Assembly (NCBI GenBank): GCA_035513215.1
Contig: DATKCK010000061.1
Coordinates: forward strand, 1-64,000
Reading direction: 5' to 3'
Source of the DNA: DATCZB01 sp035513215
GTDB taxonomy: Bacteria > Pseudomonadota > Gammaproteobacteria > Steroidobacterales > Rariloculaceae
Length of the DNA: 64,000 nucleotides
The notes beneath the pieces were generated by a model, which was not told where the DNA came from, ran no database searches, and was given only the letters and a program-made list of their open reading frames with translations. Positions 57,910-64,000 of this stretch are shown here, piece after piece (the stretch's first letter is position 1; the number at the start of each line of letters is the position of its first letter). Both the position numbers and the translations under genes were made by a program.

Positions 57910-58958
57910 AGCCCCAGGATGCGCCGATTCCCCGCATCGTCCGTGACGGCGCCGGCGAAATCGTCGAAGGCCCTTTCGGTCACGCGAATGATGTGCTCGC
58001 GGACGAAGGCCGCGCCCTCACGCGCGCCGTCCTCGGCATGCTTGAGGCAGCATTCCCATTCGACGACGGCCCAGCCGTCGAAATCGTACGACGCGAGCTT
58101 CGAGAAGATCGCGCCGAAGTCGACGTCACCGTCGCCCGTCGAGCGGAACCGCCCTGCCCTGTCGACCCAGCCCTGGTAGCCGCCGTAAACGCCCTGGCGG
58201 CCCGTCGGATTGAACTCGGCATCCTTGACGTGAAACATGCGGATGCGGTCGTGGTAGATATCGATGTGCTCGAGGTAATCGAGACACTGAAGGATGTAGT
58301 GCGACGGGTCGTAGAGCATGCAGGCACGCGCGTGCTTCCCGGTGCGCTCGTGGAACATCTCGTAGCTGATCCCGTCGTGCAGATCCTCGCCGGGATGAAT
58401 CTCGTAGCAGACGTCGACGCCGCAGTCCTCGGCGTGATCGAGAATCGGCCGCCAGCGTTTGGCGAGCTCGTCGAACGCGGTCTCGACGAGCCCCGCCGGG
58501 CGCTGCGGCCAGGGATAGAGATAGGGCCAGGCCAGTGCGCCGGAGAACGTCGCCATCGCATTCAGGCCGAGCTTTCGCGATGCCGTCAGGCACTTCGTGA
58601 CCTGATCCACGGCCCAGGCTTGACGCGCCTTCGGATTGCCACGCACCGCGGGCGCCGCGAAGCCGTCGAAGGGCTCGTCGTAAGCCGGATGCACGGCGAC
58701 GAGCTGACCCTGAAGATGCGTCGAGAGCTCGGTGATCGCGATGCCGTTGCCTTCGGCGATGCCTTTGATCTCGTCGCAATAGCCTTGCGAGCCAGCCGCC
58801 TTTTCGAGATCGAAGAGCCGGCCGTCCCAGCTCGGAATCTGCACGCCGACGTAGCCGCAGTCGGCGGCCCACTTCGTGATCGCGTCCCAGTCGTTGAACG
58901 GCGCATCGTCGCCGGCGAATTGCGCGAGAAACAGCGCGGGCCCCTGTATCGTTTTCAT
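57906..58958 (-). CDS. Sugar phosphate isomerase/epimerase family (TIM barrel)
   Basis: This 350-aa protein of the xylose isomerase-like family has metal-site residues in 'VCYEIHPGEDLHDG' (Glu and His), 'LYDPSHYILQCLDYLEHI' (Asp, His), 'MFHVKDAEF' (His-x-Lys-Asp) and 'WAVVEWECC' (terminal Glu). It pairs with the Gfo/Idh/MocA enzyme, a frequent combination in sugar or inositol breakdown. Confidence 0.88.
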   Translation of the reverse strand: MKTIQGPALFLAQFAGDDAPFNDWDAITKWAADCGYVGVQIPSWDGRLFDLEKAAGSQGYCDEIKGIAEGNGIAITELSTHLQGQLVAVHPAYDEPFDGFAAPAVRGNPKARQAWAVDQVTKCLTASRKLGLNAMATFSGALAWPYLYPWPQRPAGLVETAFDELAKRWRPILDHAEDCGVDVCYEIHPGEDLHDGISYEMFHERTGKHARACMLYDPSHYILQCLDYLEHIDIYHDRIRMFHVKDAEFNPTGRQGVYGGYQGWVDRAGRFRSTGDGDVDFGAIFSKLASYDFDGWAVVEWECCLKHAEDGAREGAAFVREHIIRVTERAFDDFAGAVTDDAGNRRILGL

Positions 58959-58979
58959 TCCGATGTCTCCGTCGGACGA

Positions 58980-60557
58980 TTAGTCTGAAACCAGCTGTTG
59001 CGGCAGCGCGAACGCGTAGACGGCGTTGCCGGCACCGATGACGACGTACTGTCTGCCGTCGAGCTCGTAAGTGATTGGCGAGTTGCCGACGCGGCCGACG
59101 TTCGAGTGCCAGAGCGTCGCGCCATCGCTCGTCCGAAGCGCCATCGCGCTCGAAGCCGAGTCGCCGGTGAACGTGACGCCCGTTGCCGTCGTCAGCACGC
59201 CGGCAGCCCCGGCACCGCCGTGCAGATCCTTCTCCCAGCGGATCTCGCCGGTTCGATAATCGATCGCGCGCAGGAAGCCCCGGCTCAGCACGCCGGGACT
59301 CGCGCCGGCCCAGCCGTAATCCCCATGTTCGGGCTTGAAGAAATAGAGCCCGTACGCATCGGCCGCGCTGACGATCAGAAGGCCCGTCTCGGGATCGAAG
59401 CTCGGCGAGCGGTAATTCGTGCCGCCGCCTTCGTCGGGCGAGACGAGCCGGCCGTCGCGGGACGGTTCCTTGTCGGGATCGGGGATCGGCCGGCCGTCGC
59501 TATCGATTCGCTCGGCCCAGTTGACCCGGGCGAACGGCCGTGTCAGCAGGTTCTCCCCGGTCGCGCGATCGAGCACGGTGTAATAGCCGTTGCGCGAAGC
59601 CTGCAGGAGCAGCTTGCGCGGCTCGCCGTCGAGCTCGGCGTCGACGAGCACCGGCACCTCGGCGGCATCCCAGTCGTGCGTGTCGTGCGGCATGATCTGG
59701 AAACCCCAGACGAGCTCGCCGGTGTCGGGATTAAGCGCCACGATGCTGCCCGTCCATTTGTTGTCGCCGGGCCGCACCTGGCCGTTCAGCACCGGCGTCG
59801 GATTCCCCGTGCCGATAAAGACCAGATCGAGCTCGGGGTCATAGGTGCCGGTCATCCACATCTGGCCGCCCGTCGCGCCGCCGGAGATCGAGTCCGGCGT
59901 GCCGGGCGGCGGCGTGCTGTAGAACGTCCATTGCAGCTCACCCGTCCCGGTATCGAAAGACTTCAGCACGCCCGGCAGGTTGTCGAAGTCGCCCGAGACG
60001 CCGACGATCAAGTGATCGCCGACGACGAGCGGCGCGTTCGTCGACCAGTAGCCGCGATCGGAATCGGCGATCTCGACCTCCCACTCGACGCTGCCGTCGA
60101 TCGCGTTCAGCGACAGGAGATGCGCGTCGCGCGTCGTCAGATAGACCGAATTGCCGGCAATCGCGACGCCGCGATGGCCGATGCGAAAACCTGCGTTGTC
60201 GCGATACTGGTAGCGCCAGATCTGCCGGCCGCTGCGCGCATCGAGCGCCCAGAGATGGTCGACGGCCGTCACGTAGATGACGCCGTCGTGCACGATCGGT
60301 GTCGCCTTGATCGTCTGTGCCGGATTGCTGTTAAAGACCCAGGCGAGCGTCAGCATGTGCACGTTGCCGGGCGTGATATCGGTCAGCGTGCTGTGCCTGC
60401 GTCCCGAATAATCGCCGTGATAGGTCGGCCAGGAATCGGTCGGTGTCAGCGCGAAATCGGCGGGATCGACGCCGTCCTGCGCCCAGGCGCCGCTCGCGAG
60501 GCCGAGGGCGAGCAGCAGCAGAGAGACGCGCAGGAAAACCGGTTGTGGCTCGATCAT
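58980..60557 (-). CDS. Exported PQQ-dependent dehydrogenase-like protein
   Basis: This 525-aa protein has a signal peptide (about 1-27, 'GAWAQ') and an eight-bladed PQQ beta-propeller with Trp-docking repeats ('LDARSGRQIWRYQYRDN', 'ALNPDTGELVWGFQIMPHDTHDWD'). The Asp of 'PHDTHDWD' is the catalytic base. The adjacent Cys-Cys pair of methanol/ethanol dehydrogenases is absent, and there is no fused cytochrome domain; the electron acceptor is probably the next gene's cytochrome c. The substrate is not clear. Confidence 0.85.
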   Translation of the reverse strand: MIEPQPVFLRVSLLLLALGLASGAWAQDGVDPADFALTPTDSWPTYHGDYSGRRHSTLTDITPGNVHMLTLAWVFNSNPAQTIKATPIVHDGVIYVTAVDHLWALDARSGRQIWRYQYRDNAGFRIGHRGVAIAGNSVYLTTRDAHLLSLNAIDGSVEWEVEIADSDRGYWSTNAPLVVGDHLIVGVSGDFDNLPGVLKSFDTGTGELQWTFYSTPPPGTPDSISGGATGGQMWMTGTYDPELDLVFIGTGNPTPVLNGQVRPGDNKWTGSIVALNPDTGELVWGFQIMPHDTHDWDAAEVPVLVDAELDGEPRKLLLQASRNGYYTVLDRATGENLLTRPFARVNWAERIDSDGRPIPDPDKEPSRDGRLVSPDEGGGTNYRSPSFDPETGLLIVSAADAYGLYFFKPEHGDYGWAGASPGVLSRGFLRAIDYRTGEIRWEKDLHGGAGAAGVLTTATGVTFTGDSASSAMALRTSDGATLWHSNVGRVGNSPITYELDGRQYVVIGAGNAVYAFALPQQLVSD

Positions 60558-60566
60558 CTTCCGCTC

Positions 60567-61421
60567 CTAACGCAGCGTGTGCAGGTAGGTCAGCACATCG
60601 TGCATGTCTTCGTCGGTGTATTGCCCTAGCAGGTCGAAATGCACTTGTAGCGGATCGTCGATCTCGAACCTGACGTTACGAGTCGCAAACGAACGATAGC
60701 GGCCGTCGGGCTCGGTCAACGCGATCGTGAACTCGTCGCGATAGGCGAGCAGGCCCGCGAAACGCTCGCCGTCCGCGGTCGTTAGCGTGATGCGCGGCGT
60801 GCCGCGCAGCGATTGCCCCTGGCCCAGGCGCGGGTTCAGCATGCGGCGCATCAGGTCGAGGCCGTCGATCCGCGAGGCGATGCCGTCGAGATCGCCGTCG
60901 GCCGAATGGCATGTGGCGCAATGGGTCTCGAAATAGCGCCGCCCTGCCGCGATGTCTCCGGACTGCACGTCGTCGGCCGTGACGGCGCGGCGTCCGCCTT
61001 CGAGCGACCCGGCGCGCATCTTCCGATCGTGAATGAAAGCAACGATGGCCTCGAGTTCGTCCTCCGGGATCGCCGGAAACGCCGGCATCGGCACGCCCGC
61101 ATCGAGCCGGCCGGCGCGAATGACCGGAATGATCTCGTCGCCGCGAAAGTCGCGCGCAACGAGCGCCGAGCGCGTCAGATCGGGGCCTCCCGACCCGCCG
61201 GCGGCATCGAGGCCGTGGCAGAAGCCGCACTGCGCCGTGTAGGGCCGCTCGCCGGCCGCAACGAGTGCGGGGGCGTAGGACTGCTCTGTCTCGGTCTCGG
61301 GGATCGCGGCCGCCGCGGGGCTGTCGGTGCGCCGGGCGGGTGGTTGAGCCAGCGCCAGCACCGTCGCGGCGAGCGCCAGGGCCGCGGCGGCCACAGCCCG
61401 GATCGTCAATGGATTCCCCAC
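60567..61421 (-). CDS. Exported dihaem cytochrome c
   Basis: This 284-aa protein has a signal peptide (about 1-26) and two CXXCH haem sites: 'AQCGFCHG' (Cys65-His69) and 'THCATCHS' near residue 167. The last third is non-haem and ends 'LGQYTDEDMHDVLTYLHTL', a helix typical of cytochrome c domains. It lies 9 bases upstream of the PQQ dehydrogenase gene and is the likely electron acceptor. Its maturation would use the ccm operon. Confidence 0.87.
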   Translation of the reverse strand: MGNPLTIRAVAAAALALAATVLALAQPPARRTDSPAAAAIPETETEQSYAPALVAAGERPYTAQCGFCHGLDAAGGSGGPDLTRSALVARDFRGDEIIPVIRAGRLDAGVPMPAFPAIPEDELEAIVAFIHDRKMRAGSLEGGRRAVTADDVQSGDIAAGRRYFETHCATCHSADGDLDGIASRIDGLDLMRRMLNPRLGQGQSLRGTPRITLTTADGERFAGLLAYRDEFTIALTEPDGRYRSFATRNVRFEIDDPLQVHFDLLGQYTDEDMHDVLTYLHTLR

Positions 61422-61441
61422 AGTCGTTCTTTATTCTCGAT

Positions 61442-61515
61442 TGGAGGCTAGGACCGGAATCGAACCGGTGTACACGGCTTTGCAGGCCGCTGCATCACCA
61501 CTCTGCCACCTAGCC
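61442..61515 (-). tRNA. tRNA-Cys (anticodon GCA)
   Basis: This 74-base tRNA starts GGCTAGG and ends CCTAGCCTCCA (CCA encoded). The anticodon loop CTGCAAA gives GCA. The D-arm (GCAGAGTGGTGATGC) and T-arm (CCGGTTCGATTCCGG) are canonical. It is not associated with an element. Confidence 0.95.
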
Positions 61516-61569
61516 ACAGAAGACGACGCCGCGCCTCAGCATCGCCCCGGGAATTTACCACACGGGTCC

Positions 61570-62262
61570 TCAAGTCGTTGCGTAGCCCATGAGCTGGTAG
61601 CCGATCAGCATGAAGCCGGCGCACATGATGACGAGGTTTGTCGCGGTCGCGAAACGGAAGAACTGCCCGCTCGCGCGCATCAGATTCAGGGCGAGCAGGA
61701 TAAATCCGAGCGCGAGGAACTGGCCGAGCTCGACACCGACGTTGAACGAGATCATGTTCGTCACGAGGCCGTCCTCGGAGATGTCGAGGTCCTGCAGCTT
61801 GGTCGCGAGACCGAAGCCGTGAAAGAGCCCGAAGACGAAGACGGCGATTCGCGTATCGGGATTGACGCCGAGGCGCTGGAAGCCGCCGAGGTTCTCGAAG
61901 GCTTTGTAGGCCACGGACAGGCCGATCACCGCGTCGACGAGGTAGGCGTTGACGTGGAGGCCGCCCAGCACGCCGATCAGCAGCGTCGCGCTGTGGCCGA
62001 CGGCGAAGAGCGTTACGTAGAGCGCCACGTCCTTGAGCCGATACAGGAAGAACATGACGCCGGCAAGGAACAGCAGGTGATCGTACCCGGTGACCATGTG
62101 CTTGGCGCCCAGATAGATGTAAGGTCCGATCAGCGGCCCGGCGTTCCTGAGCATGAACGCCGCGTCGTCACCCGCGACGCCGTGGCCGTACGCCGCGGCG
62201 GCGAGCAGAATGCCGAGCGGGATTATCGCGGCGCCGAGCGCCCGTTTCGCACGTAATCTCAA
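61570..62262 (-). CDS. HupE/UreJ-like membrane protein
   Basis: This 230-aa protein has about six or seven helices. 'LGAKHMVTGYDHLLFLAG' (His...Asp-His) and 'FGLFHGFGLATKL' match the HupE/UreJ_2 family, putative nickel or cobalt permeases. No nickel enzyme is encoded nearby, so the metal is unknown. A signal-like N-terminus leads into 'AYGHG', a possible metal-binding entry. Confidence 0.82.
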   Translation of the reverse strand: MRLRAKRALGAAIIPLGILLAAAAYGHGVAGDDAAFMLRNAGPLIGPYIYLGAKHMVTGYDHLLFLAGVMFFLYRLKDVALYVTLFAVGHSATLLIGVLGGLHVNAYLVDAVIGLSVAYKAFENLGGFQRLGVNPDTRIAVFVFGLFHGFGLATKLQDLDISEDGLVTNMISFNVGVELGQFLALGFILLALNLMRASGQFFRFATATNLVIMCAGFMLIGYQLMGYATT

Positions 62263-62378
62263 GTCGCTATCGCTCCCCCGGCCGGGCGTGAGACCCTTCG
62301 CGCGGCATTGTAGCCCATCGCCATCTTGACGTTCCGGGGCTCAGACGATAGCTTGAGCGCCCCAGGGAGATAATCAGA

Positions 62379-63056
62379 ATGAGAATGGACCGCATAAAGC
62401 TGGGGATCGCGCTGATCGCTATTGGACCCGCGGCAGCGCTGGCACAGAACGAAGCTGCCGTCACGGAGTATGAGACGCTGCTCCGGGAGGCGCGCGGCCT
62501 CGAGGCGAGAAACGCCCTGGTCCGGCGGCAGATCGAGATGCAGGCGCAGAATCTCGCCGAGTTGCAGGCTTCGATCCAGGCGGTCCCCAGTCTCGAGAAT
62601 CTGCTCCCGCCGCTGCTGATCAACATGGTCGACGGTCTCGATCAGTTCGTCGATCTCGATCTGCCCTTCCTCGAGGAAGAGCGGGATGAGCGGATCGCGA
62701 ACCTCTACAACGTCATTGAGAGCGAGATCTCGGACGCGCAAAAGCTCAGGCGCGTCCTCGAGGCGTGGGCGATCGAGGTCGAGTACGGTGCCGCGTTCCA
62801 TACCGAGCAGCGTTTGGTCTCGATGCCCGACGGCACCGAGCGCAACGCCGACATCGTCATCCTCGGCCGGATCGGGCTCATGTTCCAGACCGCCGACGAC
62901 GACGCGATCACCGGGGCCTGGGACCATGCAAACGGGCAATGGGTCCTTCTCGGCAGCGAGCACAGGAACCCGGTTCGGACTGCCATCCGCATGGCCCGCA
63001 ATCAGGTCGCGCCCAATCTGACGTTGCTGCCGGTGCCGGCACCGACGACAGAGTAA
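62379..63056 (+). CDS. DUF3450-like periplasmic coiled-coil protein
   Basis: This 225-aa protein has a signal peptide (about 1-22, ending 'ALAQN') and a long helical region ('YETLLREARGLEARNALVRRQIEMQAQNLAELQ'), followed by 'PFLEEERDERIANLYNVIES'. DUF3450 proteins usually precede ExbB/TolQ-type genes that power TonB receptors. Here it stands alone. A GGGAGA ribosome-binding site precedes the ATG. Confidence 0.8.
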   Translation: MRMDRIKLGIALIAIGPAAALAQNEAAVTEYETLLREARGLEARNALVRRQIEMQAQNLAELQASIQAVPSLENLLPPLLINMVDGLDQFVDLDLPFLEEERDERIANLYNVIESEISDAQKLRRVLEAWAIEVEYGAAFHTEQRLVSMPDGTERNADIVILGRIGLMFQTADDDAITGAWDHANGQWVLLGSEHRNPVRTAIRMARNQVAPNLTLLPVPAPTTE

Positions 63057-63088
63057 GCGCCGGCCCGCTTCTCCTCAGTCTCGAAGGA

Positions 63089-63925
63089 TCACGTTCCAGC
63101 GGCCACAAGGCCGAGCATGCGCCTTGCCGTGTCGGGCGTGGCCACCGGCCGCCCGTAGTCGCCGCAAAGAGCCGCCACGCGCACGACGAGCTCGGCATTC
63201 GACGCGGCGAGCCGCGACTTGTCCCAGCGGATGTTGTCCTCGAGACCCGTGCGGCAATGACCGCCCATCTCGAGGCACCAGCGATTAACCTCGAGCTGAT
63301 GGCGCCCGATCCCGGCGGCGACCCAGGTCGCCGCGGGCATCAAGCGGCGAAGCTCGGCCACGCCGAACTCGAGGATTTCGCGCCGTGCCGGCAGCGCGTT
63401 CCTGACGCCGAGAATGAACTGCACGTGCAGCGGCGCGCGGAGCAGTCCGGCCTCTGCATAGTCGATGGCGTTGTAGAGCATGGCGAGATCGAAGACCTCG
63501 ATTTCGGGCTTGATCCCGTGCTCGGCCATCGAGCGCGCGAGGCTCTCGATCAGCTCGGGCGAGTTCTCGTAGACGCGGGTCGGAAAATTGCACGATCCGG
63601 TCGCGAGCGACGCCATATCGGGCCCGAGCGGCAGCATGCCGCCGCGCTCGGCGCCGACGCCGGAGCGGCCGCCGGTCGAGAACTGCACGATGATGTCGGG
63701 ACAGCGTTCTCGAATCGCCGCGAGAAATTCTGCGAATCGCGCGGGGTCCGACGTCGGCGTCTGATTGTCCTTGCGCACGTGAACGTGAACGACGGACGCG
63801 CCGGCGGCATGCGCCTCGGCCGTCGCCTCGACCTGCTCGGCGATCGTCGTCGGCACGGCGGGATTGTGCTCCTTGCGCGCAACCGATCCCGTGATCGCGA
63901 CGGTGATGATGCAGGGATCCGACAT
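63089..63925 (-). CDS. BKACE-family beta-keto acid cleavage enzyme (DUF849)
   Basis: This 278-aa TIM-barrel protein has 'ASVVHVHVRK' (zinc His-x-His), 'VQFSTGG' and 'HCRTGLEDN' (second zinc region with Glu), the hallmarks of beta-keto acid cleavage enzymes. They split 3-keto acids with acetyl-CoA to acetoacetate and an acyl-CoA. The substrate is unknown. 'MSDPCIITVAITG' is a typical start. Confidence 0.87.
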   Translation of the reverse strand: MSDPCIITVAITGSVARKEHNPAVPTTIAEQVEATAEAHAAGASVVHVHVRKDNQTPTSDPARFAEFLAAIRERCPDIIVQFSTGGRSGVGAERGGMLPLGPDMASLATGSCNFPTRVYENSPELIESLARSMAEHGIKPEIEVFDLAMLYNAIDYAEAGLLRAPLHVQFILGVRNALPARREILEFGVAELRRLMPAATWVAAGIGRHQLEVNRWCLEMGGHCRTGLEDNIRWDKSRLAASNAELVVRVAALCGDYGRPVATPDTARRMLGLVAAGT

Positions 63926-63931
63926 CCGCGG

Positions 63932-64000
63932 CTATTCCTCGTACCAGCGCCCGTCGTCCAGCCGGCGCATCCAGAGATAGCCCCACCAGTAATAGACGCC
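63932..64000 (-). CDS. C-terminal fragment of an unknown protein, cut by window edge
   Basis: The minus frame entering from the right edge reads 'VYYWWGYLWMRRLDDGRWYEE' and stops at 63932-63934, 6 bases before the BKACE start. It is aromatic-rich, but too short to identify. It is probably cotranscribed with the BKACE gene. Confidence 0.5.
   Translation of the reverse strand, partial: GVYYWWGYLWMRRLDDGRWYEE

Overview
The window is GC-rich DNA from a Gram-negative bacterium, most likely a gammaproteobacterium. Three things point there: an acpP-fabF-pabC-mltG-tmk-holB-pilZ run, a System I cytochrome c maturation operon (ccmA-I), and a type II secretion operon beside a rhombosortase gene. I cannot name the species. 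Apart from one inserted element, gene density is high and many neighbouring genes overlap by 1-8 bases.

Layout. 0-5.6 kb: an AddB-like/AddA-like recombination nuclease pair, the first one cut by the window edge. 5.6-11.8 kb: gspG-H-I-J-K-L-M-N on the minus strand and a divergent rhombosortase. 11.8-18.2 kb: fatty acid synthesis genes leading into mltG, tmk, holB and pilZ. 18.2-32.7 kb: mixed housekeeping genes, including a cyclic-nucleotide/rhodanese protein, a FadJ-like enzyme, an EEP phosphatase, a TIR-like protein overlapping a GDPD, an M48 protease, a PagP-like lipid A acyltransferase, a MAPEG protein, a CPA2 antiporter and Uup. 32.7-39.4 kb: the complete ccm operon. 39.6-46.6 kb: an ExeA-like/FHA protein, then a system of degenerate response regulator, TonB-dependent receptor and surface lipoprotein. 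46.6-56.6 kb: an integrated element. 56.6-64 kb: tRNA-Leu, a Gfo/Idh/MocA-sugar isomerase-PQQ dehydrogenase-cytochrome c cluster, tRNA-Cys, a HupE/UreJ-like protein, a DUF3450 protein and a BKACE enzyme.

The integrated element is the most interesting region. It lies between a 17-bp copy of the tRNA-Leu 3' end (46639-46655) and the intact tRNA-Leu (56606-56694). A tyrosine integrase sits next to the tRNA, and two families of direct repeats occur just inside both ends. The element carries a phage-like large terminase with an N-terminal HTH segment, an XkdF-like phage protease and several tiny overlapping genes. It also carries a PD-(D/E)XK nuclease-like protein, three small exported proteins and two non-coding stretches rich in stem-loops. 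No portal, capsid, tail, lysis or replication gene is recognisable. It therefore looks like a reduced phage-derived element or satellite rather than a complete prophage.

A second pattern runs across unrelated chromosomal genes. Short AT-rich patches of unusual codons sit inside otherwise GC-rich reading frames (addA-like, holB, the antiporter, ccmA) without breaking the frame.
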